A stretch of DNA of 64,000 nucleotides from Branchiostoma floridae (Eukaryota > Chordata > Leptocardii > Amphioxiformes > Branchiostomatidae), in the NCBI RefSeq assembly GCF_000003815.2, contig NC_049996.1, forward strand, positions 4,663,482 through 4,727,481, read 5' to 3'. The stretch's first letter is position 1. Every line of letters starts with the position of its first letter. A program made the translations under genes and the position numbers. The notes under the pieces are model-generated. The model was not told the DNA's origin and ran no database searches. It saw only the letters and a list, made by a program, of their open reading frames with translations. Positions 1-37,994 of this stretch are shown piece after piece.

Positions 1-560
1 TGCTCTGGAAATGTTGTGGTCATGGTTTTTGAGTGGTAGATAGCCCTTGGAACAGAGAGTAAGTGCTGTGAGTTTGGACCCCCTTGCGGCTTTTTGGGAA
101 CTGCAGGCACCGATTTCCGTTTAAACGTTGGACGAGGATAACTCGAGAACGTGTACATGGATCATCAGGATTTTCGGTATGTAGATAGAATGAGTGATGA
201 CTTATACAATGTAATACTAATTATGCAAATCAGTAGCTAATTTGCATGATTAATTAGGAAAGTTCATAAATCCATGCCAACAGCATATAACTCAAGAAGC
301 AGTGTATGGATTTTCATGATATTTAGTATTTAAGTAGCGGTTGCGGAAAGGAAGGTTGTGTTCGAAAATAGTTGACGTAGCATTTTCCGTTAGGACGGTA
401 GCGGGCCGAGTGTGTGCGTCCGTTTGTTTGTGGAATGCATAACTCGAGAAGCCTTGAAAAAATCCTGATAATATTTTGTAGGTGGGTAGGGGTCAGGAAA
501 ACGAAGATAAATTATGATAGTGGGCCCCCTAGCGGCTTCCTAAGGTACTGCAGCAAAACT
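1..560 (+). repeat. Dispersed repeat family A, fragment
   Basis: Shares the modules of the full copies at 52903-53956 and 16997-19112: GATAACTCGAGAA, GATTTTCGGTATGTAG, GGGCCCCCTAGCGGC and the octamers ATGCAAAT and ATTTGCAT. Diverged, plus orientation, continuing left of the window. Confidence 0.65.
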
Positions 561-1345
561 TATTAACAGAAATAAACTGCGCTCTATATATCTCATTTTG
601 ACCTATATCTATGGACACATCTGTTATACAGATGTTTTGCTGGAGCTGGACGCCCTTACACTGGGGACAAAGTCTTTGACTAGCATGAAATTCTGATTGA
701 CCAGGGATGCTACCAGGTCATCTGTCAGGTCACAGTCTAGTTTTTGGTAATATCTGTGTGTTTGTGAGGAACACTGTTCATGCAGTCATTTGCTATTTAG
801 TAATACATGAATAAGACCTTAAAGTCTTAAATAAAGACATGATTATTTGGCGAAGAGATGGGTTCGTTGAACTCTAGTTTATCTTAAGTTTGCTTGTGTA
901 ACACATTATGGCTTCAGACATGTGGTTAAAGCTAAAAGTTGCAAGTTTTAACTTTGGGTACTAGACAAAGACCAAATGAGGAAAGATCGACATTAGAGCG
1001 ACCGAAAGTTTGAGGTGGGCTTTTTGCCTTTAGTGGATCAAAAGTATCAGTCTTCTTCACAGTCTTTCTTTAAGCAGATGACTGAGTGTATTTGTGATAC
1101 ACTAAAATGGTGAGATGAGAAAGATGAGAAAAGGAGAAGACGGGAAGAAATGAACAGGGTGCAAAGGCTGGTTTAAGAGCTCAAGCTATATTCGGTGAGA
1201 CAAAATCGCAAAGGACGATGCTTTAACTTGAGCATAAAGATCATAATTTAAGTAACCAGCAATACTATACACTGTAGGTTAAATCTGTTTTACATTCAAT
1301 CATCAAATATTGGGAACTTTGACGCCTTTTACTATAAATCAAAAC
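561..1345. other. Intergenic or distal intron, no gene seen
   Basis: AT-rich sequence with no splice-bounded coding block. Part of 625-720 matches a dispersed family also at 40575-40940 and 51838-52140 (shared phrase TTGACCAGGGATG). Confidence 0.5.
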
Positions 1346-1351
1346 TTTATT
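1346..1351 (-). terminator. Poly(A) signal AATAAA directly after the stop codon
   Basis: On the minus strand the TAG stop is followed with no gap by AATAAA. This supports a transcript end here, possibly by intronic polyadenylation if the donor just upstream is also used. Confidence 0.5.
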
Positions 1352-28245
<26,894 letters not shown>

Positions 28246-28401
28246 CTTGAGAAACTGAAAAATGAAAGTCAAAAAGCAATAAGAGACAGACAGATTGACG
28301 TATTGCTCTGTAAGAAGACAAAGAGTCTTGTCTCTTCCTTAACATTCGCTTTTATATCGTGCCTCAACAGAAGAAATTAATAACAGCAGTTATGTACTTA
28401 C

Positions 28402-28610
28402 ATTAGGCTCGTTCTCATTTAATCTAAAAAAATGCTGTCGCCTGACTTTGCGACTTAATATGCAGCAAATCTTAGACAAAATCACTGGTTCCGTTTTTCC
28501 ACAAACCCTGTAATTATTTACAAACGATGCACCACAACATTCAAATTGGTTGATGGCTTGGAAGGTTATCCTAGCCACGGGTGGGATTTCACCCCCTAGA
28601 AATTGACTGT
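28402..28610 (-). other. Probable 5' non-coding first exon of the MACPF gene
   Basis: On the minus strand a good donor (AAT|GTAAGTAC) lies at 28402/28401, and an acceptor (TTTTTCAG) sits 9 bases before the start ATG, at 28254. A spliced leader exon therefore probably ends at 28402. Its reading frame is open and in frame with the ATG, but it starts at a GTG and has no ATG, so I treat it as 5' UTR. The upstream end is a guess and I see no clear TATA box. Confidence 0.4.
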
Positions 28611-29300
28611 CGCCTGAGAAGACACGAAGAATTCAAAGAGTATCCCTAAATGTAACAGTTCAGTTCACAGAATGACTGTTCGGCAGATAAAACCGGCTAC
28701 GAAGACCCTTTGCCGTATCACGTCAGATCGCTACTGTCACTGATCTTGGAGACTGTGTGGAGTGGTTAATGCTTGTCGCCAAATTCGGTAACAAGCGTTA
28801 CCAACACGAGTACGATGGTTGCCACGGTTATATCATCCAAGCATAAGACTAGAAATGGACGTTTTTGTGACACTGTGTAGTTTATCTGGCTTTATATAGA
28901 AACAAGTTAGGGTTGTTGACTGCCATTTGTACAAAATGTTGTACAGAAATGACTGCAACAAACGTTACCATTGTTCGATGCTGTCTAAGCTTTCTATTTG
29001 ACTTGGTGTAAAAAAATGTGTGTTAAGAATCCCTAGGGACGTCTACTTATACCTAAATGACGCAGTCAATAAGGTAAGTCCATTCGAAGGAAACAGGGTA
29101 AAGTCTATTGTTGTAACAAACGTTACCGTTTGTTACCTGCCATATAGTACATTACCAAATGTGACCAAAAATAATAAGTTGCCATTTTGCCATGTTTAAA
29201 AGAGGAATTTTCCTAAGCAACCAGTTGGTTTTCAGTGAAAATAAAGCAGATTAATTTTTTGACCAAAAATTGTCATTTTCTCCATTTCAATGAGAACGAG
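28611..29300. other. Region 5' of the MACPF gene
   Basis: Probable promoter region, but I see no strong core element. It has several short inverted phrases around CAAACGTTACC (for example near 28960 and 29125). No coding block. Confidence 0.35.
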
Positions 29301-29660
29301 TGATAAGCCGACCCATCACATCGATATAAATCTCAAAGAAAAGTGATGAAGATGATCTCCTAAGAGAGCGTAATAATAGCAAAATAAATAACAACAAAAG
29401 CAATCAAAGGTACATGTGACCGATTCCGGTAAAAATTAAGTCTTACACATGATTGAAAACCGTATCGTAGCCAAAAGAAGAATACAATATTCAGAGGACA
29501 ATAACTGAGACGCCAAATCATTTAAAAGAAACTAAAGTAAGGTGGCCAGAGCTACTGTGGTAACAAGAAAGAATGACACAATTGTACTGCTTCGTTCCTC
29601 AAGTACAAGTGGGAAAAGTCTAGGCTAGGCTTAATGTGACAAATCAGCTTAGCTGGCCTA
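29300..29660. repeat. Segmental homology block 1 (matches 48540-48860)
   Basis: Shares GATGATCTCCTAAG, CAAGTACAAG(T/C)GGGAAA and TAATGTGACAAAT in the same order. With 33175-33490 and 49240-49565 this shows a common upstream region that was duplicated. A LINE later split this copy. Confidence 0.75.
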
Positions 29661-29705
29661 CCCTATCATAATGTGACAACAAGCACGGCTAACACTCATG
29701 TTTAA

Positions 29706-32066
29706 AGTAGTCAACAATCTCATCGCCATACCCATTCAACAGCGTTTTGGAATCTACTTAAAAAACTAAAGAATGACAAATCAACGAACCAAGAAAATAT
29801 ACCAACAGACACCTGGGTTGAACACTTTAAATCTCTACACAGCAGGTCTAGATTAGAGAAACAGGTCTTTGATTCCAAATTCGAAAAAGTTTTACTAAAC
29901 AAATTAAAAGTTCTACAAAAATATGATTCAAATGAAGGGCCCTTAGATTATCAAATTACGGAATATGAAATTGGTAAAGCCATTCAAGCACTCAAAACCA
30001 AAAAGGCAGGCGGGGAAGACATGATAATTAATGAAATGTTAAAAGGGGGGGAAACACTTCTATTACGTCCTCTTACAAAACTGTTCAATAACGTTCTCGA
30101 AACAGGAAGATTCCCACAAGACTGGTCCAGCAGCTACATAGTTCCAATACACAAGTCAGGTAGAAAAGATGATCCAAACAATTATCGGGGTATTGCAATT
30201 TCTAGCTGTCTGGGAAAATTATTTAGTTCAATTCTAAACAAAAGACTTACTACTTTCATGGAAGATAACGAAATTTTAAAACCCAACCAAACAGGATTCA
30301 GAAAAAAATACAGAACAGCAGATAATATCTTTATATTGAAAACCCTTATCTCCAAGTACACACAGTCCGGAAAACGCCTCTTCGCTTGCTTTATTGATCT
30401 CTCGAAGGCTTTCGATTCAGTTTGGCACCAGGGTCTTCTATTCAAACTTCTATCCAATGACATCTCGGGGAAATTCTTTCATATCATCAAAAGTTTATAT
30501 AGTAACTCAGAAGCCTGTGTAAAAACTAGTATAGGTCTGAGTGAAAATTTCCCTGTAGAGATTGGCGTGAGACAGGGATGTGTTCTAAGCCCCTCGCTAT
30601 TTAATCTGTACGTTAGTGATTTAGTTAACGATCTCAATACAGGAGACCTAGATACCCCTCTACTTCATTCATCCAAAGTATCAAGTTTATTTTATGCCGA
30701 TGACGTTGTCATGTTGTCAACAAGTCAACGTGGCCTACAGAACGCAATCAATGTTCTCGGCCTTTACTGCAATAAATGGAAACTAACAGTTAACTTAAAG
30801 AAAACGAAAATCATTGTTTTCAATCGTAAGGGACGATTGTTATCAAACTATAAATTTTGCTTATTCGACAAAGACATAGAAGTGGTATCCTCGTACTGTT
30901 ATTTAGGCGTAGTATTTACAGCGGGGTGTAAATTTAACACAGCAATGAAAACCCTCCAAAAGAAGGCACTAAGGGCGCTATTTAGCATAAGAACAACTCT
31001 TGGAGGAAACAATGCTTCAGTACCACTGCAATGTAAGTTATTTGACGCTTGTATTGTACCAATATTATTGTATGCTAGTTTAAACGACAATTCTCCATTA
31101 GAGCAAGCGCATCTAAAGTTCTGTAAAGTTGTCTTAGGTGTAAGAAGAAATGCCAGTAATCTCGCTACTAGAGCGGAGCTAGGAAGATTCCCTCTATGGA
31201 TCGAGGCTTTCAGTAGACTATTTTCTTATTATTGTAGATTAACTAGAGAAGTACCGACAAATAGCATACAATATGAAGCATTTCTTGTACAACAAGACCT
31301 ACACAGACGCAATATACCATGCTGGCTATCTAATGTAAGTAAGATTTTGGAGGAGTCGGGTTATGCATACCTATTGTTAAACAACGGTCGAGATATACCA
31401 TCAATTCAGTCGGAGGTGAAGCAAAGACTGAAGGACATTTACCTTCAAACCTTTTACTCAGGGCTGAACTCCAGTGGTAGGACCGGAAACCAAGGAAACA
31501 AACTAAGAACATATAGAAAAATCAAACATACCTACGAAAGAGAACAGTACCTCAATATTCAGAATTTCAACCATCGCCGAGCCATGGCTAGATTAAGAAT
31601 CAGTGACCATCCCCTACAAATTGAAGTGGGAAGATACAACCAGACTCCTCCGAATAATAGACTCTGTACACTTTGTAACTCCAACCGTATAGAGAATGAA
31701 GTCCATTTTATATTAGAGTGTCCTTTATACAATGACATGCGCAACTCTTTTATCAGTGCTCTGAATGTAGTAGATACACGATGTAAAGAGTTAACCAACG
31801 ACAACCTGTTTGTACATATAATGACAACCACAAACAACTTTGTACAACACAAACTCTGTGAGTTCGTATACACATGTTTTAAGAAAAGGGAAGAGTCATG
31901 TAAACGTTAGATATAGTGATAGCTTAGTTGCAGATGTATTGTTTATTCAATTGTAATACTACATGTTATAGTACTTAGTCTTTATAATTAGTATCCCATC
32001 ATGGGATTTGCTGCATTTAGCCCACATGGGCAGGAACATGCAAATAAAGATCATTCAGTATTCTTA
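29706..32066 (+). mobile_element. LINE retrotransposon, 5'-truncated
   Basis: The reading frame is open from 29706 to the stop at 31910, then a 3' UTR ending AATAAAGATCATTCAGTATTC. No endonuclease domain is present. The left end starts inside coding sequence, and the host sequence matches 48.5-49.6 kb on either side, so this is a truncated insertion. Confidence 0.85.
30021..31910 (+). CDS. LINE ORF2 fragment: reverse transcriptase and zf-RVT-like knuckle
   Basis: 629 codons from the first ATG; the frame is open for a further 105 codons upstream, so the ATG is not the original start. RT motifs in order: NYRGIAISSCLGKLF (about residues 54-68), GFRKKYRTADNIF (92-104), ACFIDLSKAFDSVW (122-135), GVRQGCVLSPSLFNLYVSDL (182-201) and the catalytic FYADDVVML (224-232; D227, D228). 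The C-terminus has CTLCNSNRIENEVHFILEC, a C-x2-C...H-x4-C knuckle. No frameshift or internal stop, so it is young or only recently dead. Clade not assigned. Confidence 0.9.
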   Translation: MIINEMLKGGETLLLRPLTKLFNNVLETGRFPQDWSSSYIVPIHKSGRKDDPNNYRGIAISSCLGKLFSSILNKRLTTFMEDNEILKPNQTGFRKKYRTADNIFILKTLISKYTQSGKRLFACFIDLSKAFDSVWHQGLLFKLLSNDISGKFFHIIKSLYSNSEACVKTSIGLSENFPVEIGVRQGCVLSPSLFNLYVSDLVNDLNTGDLDTPLLHSSKVSSLFYADDVVMLSTSQRGLQNAINVLGLYCNKWKLTVNLKKTKIIVFNRKGRLLSNYKFCLFDKDIEVVSSYCYLGVVFTAGCKFNTAMKTLQKKALRALFSIRTTLGGNNASVPLQCKLFDACIVPILLYASLNDNSPLEQAHLKFCKVVLGVRRNASNLATRAELGRFPLWIEAFSRLFSYYCRLTREVPTNSIQYEAFLVQQDLHRRNIPCWLSNVSKILEESGYAYLLLNNGRDIPSIQSEVKQRLKDIYLQTFYSGLNSSGRTGNQGNKLRTYRKIKHTYEREQYLNIQNFNHRRAMARLRISDHPLQIEVGRYNQTPPNNRLCTLCNSNRIENEVHFILECPLYNDMRNSFISALNVVDTRCKELTNDNLFVHIMTTTNNFVQHKLCEFVYTCFKKREESCKR

Positions 32067-32530
32067 CAAACAATAACACCACAAGAGGTCACTGCCAGCG
32101 CTTCCACACCTTACCATGTAAAAGGGCAAGTTACTTTCCCCGTACAGAGATAGATTGGAACAGTCTGCCAACATATCTGGTAGATGCCACTTCTGTAGAA
32201 CAGTTCATAGCTGGGGCAGCAAACTGTCCTAAGGACAAACTTTAATTCAAACTCAAAAAGCTTAGGAAACCAAGCTTGTATTTAGCAACACTTTAAATCT
32301 ATATGCTTATAGCTTTCCTTCATTGCGCTTAATACTTCGAACCAAACGTGCATTGTTTTTGACAAGATTTACGGTGTAACTTACAAAGTAGGCCGCGCAC
32401 CTGCGAAGTTGTTTTGCTGCACCAAAATGTGGTCGAACCAGTTCACCAATGATTAATCATCCTGCCAGCGAAAACTGTTGATACAAAACAACCAACCGAT
32501 TCCTAGTGACCGTTGACCTCTGGCTGTTAA
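32067..32530. other. Upstream block, unassigned and segmental copy
   Basis: 32375-32470 matches 49175-49270 (shared GTTTTGCTGCACC and ATGATTAATCATCCTG). The rest shows nothing recognisable. Confidence 0.5.
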
Positions 32531-32690
32531 CAAGTCGTTGCAATAGCAACAAGACTATTTTTTTAAATCAAACTTAACTAAATTATTGCCAACTTAGATC
32601 AAGGAAAAGTTGAAGGCTCTAGCACAAAACGTTCTATCGTTATGCGACATGCAAAATTGGCCATCCCCCGTCTGAATAGGATAAACTGAT
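32530..32690. mobile_element. TTAA piggyBac-type element, 3' remnant (copy 3)
   Basis: Matches the last 160 bp of the copies at 5640-6592 and 49588-51014: degraded X-box GTTGCAATAGCAAC, then ATTATTGCCAAC, then CCCCCGTCTGAATAGGATAAA at the end. The left part is lost. Confidence 0.7.
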
Positions 32691-33174
32691 GCTTTTGCAT
32701 CTTCTGAAATAGTAAAGCAGTTTCTTTGCCTTGCCTGAAAAGAAAAGAAAAAATACCATCAACAGTCACTTTTCTACATAACTGAAATGAAAATACCCCT
32801 ATCCCTTCGCATTTCTATGCCTACACTCAAATTCTTTTGACAACAGTATCTTCAGTATAAAATTAAAATAGATGTTCTATTTGCATATACAGTACGGCAC
32901 ACCAAAAGTGAATAGAGATATGTAGGCTCCACATTGTACTTTTGGGCCTTCGTATGTGCTGTACCGTGCATATCTTGGTACTTTTCTTTCTACCTCCCTT
33001 TTCAGGACTTCTGTATGACGAGTGTGAAGACTCGGTACCTTAGGATCTGTCATCTAAAGTTGCTTTGATTCAGGTCTACAGTATCAATTTTTCCTCAATA
33101 TAGTTCCAGTCAATGTAACAAATTTCAATTTCGACAACAACTGTGCCGACTTTTTGCCACGGTTGAGCATTGTA

Positions 33175-33490
33175 CTTAATGATTGATCATCCTGTCTGCT
33201 AGCACAAAGAAACATGCCGATTCTTCCTCAACAACACCCCCTTATCTGTCAATCAAAATCATCTCGCTCTATTTGTTTTCAGGACTGTTGTCAAGCACTA
33301 TTAATTGACTGTCCGATCGGTGACCTCTGACCTCCGCATTCTAAAGACGTTTGGTCAGAATAAAGAAGCTTCTGTCACAAACGTTTCAAAGATTAAGACA
33401 ATCCTCTATCAAAAAAGGATGTTTAGTTTGACAAATTCACGAAAAGTGCTAATAGCAGTTACAACAACCGACTAATAATATGCATTTGGG
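33175..33490. repeat. Segmental homology block 2 (matches 49240-49565)
   Basis: Long high identity: TTCCTCAACAACACCCC, TTATCTGTCAATCAAAATCA, CGCTCTATTTGTTTTCAGGA, GGTGACCTCTGAC and TTTGACAAATT(C/T)ACGAAAAG in order. 33073-33165 also matches 40105-40200. Confidence 0.85.
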
Positions 33491-33514
33491 AGGTCTTTCA
33501 TGGTTACTTTTCAG

Positions 33515-33975
33515 TAAGGCCACAGCACGTAAATTTTGTGGATGACATCAGGCTCTTATTGATATTTGCCTGATTTCAGGAAAGAAAACAAGATTTTTTT
33601 TCATTTTCAGGGATGGTCAGATAGACCAAAATAGGCAAACATTCTGTGTATGTTGTAGCCTAATAATCATACCTGTTAAGTGACACTAGTGAGGTTGCCA
33701 TGACTATATTTGCAGAAGTGAAACATGTTAGATAGTTGTAAAAGTGGAAGCCATGAATGAAGTTGCCAGCTTGGCAAGTGATACCAGTGTATAACACAGT
33801 AGTGTCACTTTTACTACACTAGTTCACTTCTCTGATAAACGTTTTGTCACTTTAAATCATGTTACGATGTGCATAATGTTTATTTCGAAAATCTAGCCAT
33901 CTTGCTTTTTTTTCGCTCATAATTTTTGCACTCTACATAGTGAGTCATCCATAAAATTTACATGCTGTGGCCTTA
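33515..33975. mobile_element. TIR element B, copy 2 (intact ends)
   Basis: Inverted ends TAAGGCCACAGCACGTAAAT and, from the other side, TAAGGCCACAGCATGTAAAT, 461 bp overall. Interior as in 7716-8229. Non-coding. Confidence 0.8.
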
Positions 33976-34174
33976 CATAAAAAAATAGAGCCGTATCGCA
34001 CTAGTATCAAACGAAAAAGTTTAGAAATCAGACGTACAAAAATGAAATTTGTTTCCACGAAGGAAAAATGGGTTCGACCTTTTTTCGTCGACCCTCATCA
34101 CTTCGGTAAAAAATCGCATTCCTAGTCCTGATGTGCACCGGATATTAGGTGTCTTATTCTGCATTTAAGGAATC

Positions 34175-34312
34175 TGAAGACGTTGTAATCATTGTACATC
34201 AGGTACGTGCGACCGCTGTGCGAGTATGCTCTGATTCCCATTCAGCAGATTTCTAGCGAGGGCAACGCCCATGAAGTCCGCTCCTTCAAATGCAGAGTAA
34301 CCAATTAACACT
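34175..34312 (-). pseudogene. Decayed 3' exons of a second MACPF/FAMeT-type gene
   Basis: Minus strand reads GYSAFEGADFMGVALARNLL, then after a frameshift AYSHSGRTYLMYNDYN. The YLMYNDYN block and its DNA (TACCTG...TACAATGATTACAA) closely match the last exon of the main gene, and FEGA matches its exon 24 (YEGA). It lies upstream on the same strand, as expected for the tail of a tandem paralogue. No other exons remain. Confidence 0.5.
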
Positions 34313-34900
34313 AAACTGGTGGCACGCGAGGGGCAGGGGGGAATATTTCACACCTATTGTCCGTCGATTACTGGCTGTTAAATACCGTCAATACATTACA
34401 AAGGAAATCTTAGTAGGGCTTCCTTAAGTTTACAGCATGTATCTTCTGAGGTGGTCCCTTTCAATGCTGGTAATATAGAATAGAAGGAAGGAATAAAAAA
34501 AACAATACGACTTGAGTACATAACGTTATATTTGACAATTTACTACAGCCGTTGCGCACGGTTCATCAGAGAGGACGTCTTTTTACCTATTATGGTGACA
34601 AGATTCAAGTTGTGACTTGTAGAAGTACAGTAGAACTACGTGATGTTTTTATTTTATGTTTTACAAAATAACAACGATGGATAATGTTACATTATCCCAA
34701 AACTTTATAAACATTATTCATTGCAAAATGCATGCATGCATGCAATATGATGAGCGTGATTGCCTTATCAGTACATCTATTTGTTCAACATAGATAAGTA
34801 GACAATCTCTAAGGAAATATGAATACACCGAAGAATAGGTTCTACTGTACTTTTAGTTCTACTCAATTCAATAAAGGCACATTAATCGTTTATTTGTGGT
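34313..34900. other. No gene seen
   Basis: AT-rich spacer. Contains a short (ATGC)n run near 34730. Probably the outer 3' side of the MULE element; no terminal inverted repeat found. Confidence 0.4.
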
Positions 34901-34914
34901 CCATTCTTGGGGCT

Positions 34915-35260
34915 AACCCAAGTCACTTCCTCGTCACAATTTTTACACGCCGTGGAGGCTTCTATAGCTTTCCCAGTGACGCAAACATAGTTTGACGTTC
35001 CACAATTGTCGCACCGGGCGCGTTTGAACTTACTGTGGTGTTCTCCTGGCAAGACAATGCGTTTGTGAGTCTGTTTGATTTTTTTCGGTGTTTTGTTTGT
35101 TGGCCTGGTTGCTTGTTGTTGTTTCTGTTGGCTGATGTGGTGTTGTCGGTGTTCTGTGTGCTACTGGAGGGACGGCGCGCCGCAGTGTTGGCCTGCTGTA
35201 TTGTGCGGACAAGCCTGGCCTGTGCGACTCTCTCGTCGCGGGTGTGTGGCTTTTGCACAG
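34915..35260 (-). pseudogene. MULE transposase C-terminal tail with zinc ribbon
   Basis: Thr/Asn/Gln-rich linker followed, in another frame, by RARCDNCGTSNYVC and ACKNCDEEVTWVSP, a two-knuckle C-x2-C zinc ribbon. A frameshift separates it from the main body. Confidence 0.5.
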
Positions 35261-35261
35261 A

Positions 35262-36935
35262 TTATACTGTCTGCAGCTCTTTGACAAAGTTTTTCATTAA
35301 GATTGCTGTCTGCTTTGCCTGGTAACTGGACATGCCCTCCCACTGCACATCGCGCAAGGCTGCTTCCACCTGCATACGAGCATCGTCTTGGTCGTTGTGA
35401 GCTTGACTAGAGTCCGAACTTTCAGGGACTTGTGGGTCTGTCATCTCGTCCGCACGTTCGTTAATAGACTCATTGTTTGAAGCTACGAGCATAGTTGGGT
35501 TTCTAGCATCCGGGGGAGCTATGTTTGCTAGCAGGTGGGGCTTGAACTTCTGCACATACAGCCGACATGCGCCGATGTGTTTGCAGATTATGGCATTGTG
35601 AAAGTTGTCGCTGCAGTCACAGATCATGGTGGTTAAGCAGACATTGTACCGTACCCCTTTTCTGCTACTGCTTTTGATTTTGAACAAAAGGAGTGCCTCA
35701 CTTTGTAGCCGGAGAACGGAGCTGTCCTTACTGTATGCTTGTATGTACATCTCTGCCATGCTCTGTCTGTTCCTCTCTGCTAGTGTCGCCCGTGCGGTAT
35801 GGAGCCCGAGGTCAACCTCCTTCTGCTTCTCCATGCAGAACCCGACTGCACTTTGCCCCCCCCGTGGAAAGTGCCATCGTCTGGATTTCCAATCAGAGCG
35901 TCCATCAGGATATCCAAACGGTGGTTGGCCCTTCCGTTGAGTGTTGTGTACTTGATCAATTCCCAGTGCCGCTCTACAAGGTTGGTTGTGTCTGTGTCTC
36001 CGTGAGGGAACATGCGACCAGCACGGACCCACATATCACGCCATTCGTCGCAGTCCCATCCACACAGGTACTTTGTGACTTGCTGAACTTTCTCATACTC
36101 AAAAACTACAAAACTGCTCCATCTTTTCATCAAATCTCTGCCAAGTTGGTTGCAGCATAAGCTCGCACAGTTTTTTCGTAAACTTCTGCTACCATTTCTC
36201 CTTCCAACTTTGGTAGCAAGTTCTCTGTCCATGCCTATTTGACGTGGAACCAGCACAAGAGAAGACGGCATTTGGTCTGGGTGCCGTCTTCCCAGGACAA
36301 AGTGTCGTTCTCAACCGCACGCTCAACCGCCCTCTTCTCTGTAAGGGACTTGACAATAATGATGGCGTTCGGTCGTGTCGTCATTGTTTGCAGGAGAGCT
36401 TCGAACCCAAGTCGGACCCCTGTCTCTTCGTGGTTGGTCTTCTTGTCATTTGACGTTATGAGGTAGAAGATTGGCAGTCCCTGGCGGTGTTGATTTGGCA
36501 CCACTGCGCTGTAGACAGGTAAGCCGTAAGAGTTAAGGCCAAAGGTGGAGTCTACTGTCCAGACGCTATTTGGGCTGAAGCGTTCCGCCATCTGCCGCTG
36601 GCATTCTGTCTGGAGAACCAGGACAAACGGTCTCTTGTCGGGATCTTCATTGTCAGGGTCGTACTCTTTGAAGAAAATACACACACCCTGGTCTCGGAGA
36701 CGCTGTGCCTTGGCGTAGGTACCGATCCAGTCATTCTGGTGGACCCTCTTACTACAGCGCATCTCATATTGAAGCTGGGACAGTTATTTTCTTGTCAGAG
36801 TTGTCCTCCAGCGGTCTTTGATTATGTTTTCAATTGTTCCAGACTGTTGCAGGGATTGTAGCATGTTGGAGGTTTGTTGTACAGTTGGTAAATACATCAT
36901 GGATGCCTTCAAAACTCCGCTCACCTACTGGGATG
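35262..36935 (-). pseudogene. MULE transposase catalytic and SWIM region (broken)
   Basis: Starts in 36935-36770 (MMYLPTVQQTSNMLQ), continues as VWTVDSTFGLNSYGLPVYSA (catalytic D of the MULE domain), then WEDGTQTKCRLLLCWFHVK with an in-frame TAG at 36237-36235. Downstream AWTENLLPKLEGEM continues the same frame, so the stop is secondary. Two frameshifts follow, one near 36130 and one in a C-run at 35860-35868. The SWIM finger reads CDCSDNFHNAIICKHIG. Clearly inactive. Confidence 0.75.
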
Positions 36936-36937
36936 AT

Positions 36938-37994
36938 TGGAGTGCTGTCGCTTAGGGGGGATGCGGATGTCATCAGACGGAGCAGCGGTCCTTAGATGTT
37001 TCAGCCCTCATCCGTTACATCCTCTCGCTGTCGGGCCCGGCAGTGGTGGCCAATCCACTACCCATCCGCTCCTCCCGGCTTCCAGCCTGCTTCTTCCCTC
37101 GTCTTCCACAGCCAACATGAGGCAGCCTCTGCTGCTTCCCCTATCCTGTGCACTGCACTCTTTCTCGCTCTACCTGTCACTCCTACTGCCGTTAGCAACT
37201 TCCATGTTGATTGGGCTAGGAAGCCCCGGCACCCTACTTTTACCGGAAACAGCCAGGACTGCCATACCTTCTCTTTGCAACTCTGCAACAGTTCCTGGTA
37301 CTTGCTAGCTTTCCTCTCATGCGCTTCTTCACATCTCTCCTCCCAAGGAACTGTGAGCTCGATCACTATGATCTTCTTCCTCTCCTCTGACCATATTACC
37401 ATGTCTGGCCTCAGGTTCGTCTGAACTACTGGGAAGTGCAGCCTTCTTCCTAAGTCCACTCTCATTTCCCACGAGCTCGCCTTCTGCAATATGCTAGTTG
37501 CTGCTCTTGCTGATGCTGGGCGGCTCTTCTCCCCCTCTTTTAGAAATGCAATAGCTGGCATGTGCCTTGTTTCAACTTGGCGTTTCTTTCTCCTCTCGAC
37601 CTCAAGGATGCTTGCTAATGTTGAGAGCACCTTGTCATGGCGCCACCGATATCTCCCCTGGGACAGCGCTACTTTGCAGCTGGAGAGAATGTGCGCCATC
37701 GTACCCCTCTCGCCACATAGCTTGCACGCTGGATCGTCTCTGAGTTTCCACCTGTAGAGGTTTGTGGGTGAGGGAAGTGTATCGTACACCGATCTCAGTA
37801 GAAACGATATTCGGAATGGTTCAAGGTTCCACAGATTTGCCCAAGTGGCCTTTCTGCTTGGTAAGTTCAATCTAGTCCAAGCTCCCTGTGCTGCTAGTTC
37901 AACGGCTTTGGCTCTGCGCCCTTCTTCCTCCAGGTGTCTCACCTGCTCCTGGATCATGGCTCTCCTCTCTTTTCTATCAGCCTTGCCCCACTGC
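36938..37994 (-). mobile_element. RLE-type LINE 3' fragment nested in the MULE
   Basis: The MULE coding sequence stops at about 37994 and resumes at about 36935; between them is an unrelated LINE end on the same strand. It has an intact 299-codon ORF (37957-37058) but no reverse transcriptase, so it is 5'-truncated. Confidence 0.75.
37058..37957 (-). CDS. LINE ORF C-terminus: zinc knuckle and restriction-like endonuclease
   Basis: Reads FRISFLLRSVYDTLPSPTNL, then CKLCGERGTMAHILSSC (C-x2-C-x7-H-x4-C), GRYRWRHDKVL, and a PD-(D/E)XK-like block RPDMVIW...IIVIELTVPWEE...ERKASKY. This order (knuckle then endonuclease) is that of early-branching LINE clades such as R2, NeSL and CRE. In such elements the endonuclease nicks the target DNA to prime reverse transcription. 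The frame is uninterrupted. Confidence 0.75.
   Translation of the reverse strand: MIQEQVRHLEEEGRRAKAVELAAQGAWTRLNLPSRKATWANLWNLEPFRISFLLRSVYDTLPSPTNLYRWKLRDDPACKLCGERGTMAHILSSCKVALSQGRYRWRHDKVLSTLASILEVERRKKRQVETRHMPAIAFLKEGEKSRPASARAATSILQKASSWEMRVDLGRRLHFPVVQTNLRPDMVIWSEERKKIIVIELTVPWEERCEEAHERKASKYQELLQSCKEKVWQSWLFPVKVGCRGFLAQSTWKLLTAVGVTGRARKSAVHRIGEAAEAASCWLWKTREEAGWKPGGADG

Noticed and set aside
28390-28578. N-terminal extension of the MACPF protein
   Set aside because: The frame is open and joins in frame, but it begins at GTG with no ATG, so a 5' UTR exon is more likely.
35035-35325. Cys/Leu-rich plus-strand ORFs
   Set aside because: Antisense shadow of the Thr/Asn-rich MULE tail.
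37058-37957. Stand-alone host nuclease gene
   Set aside because: The zinc knuckle plus RPD...ELTVPWE block is a LINE C-terminus, and it is nested within a transposon.
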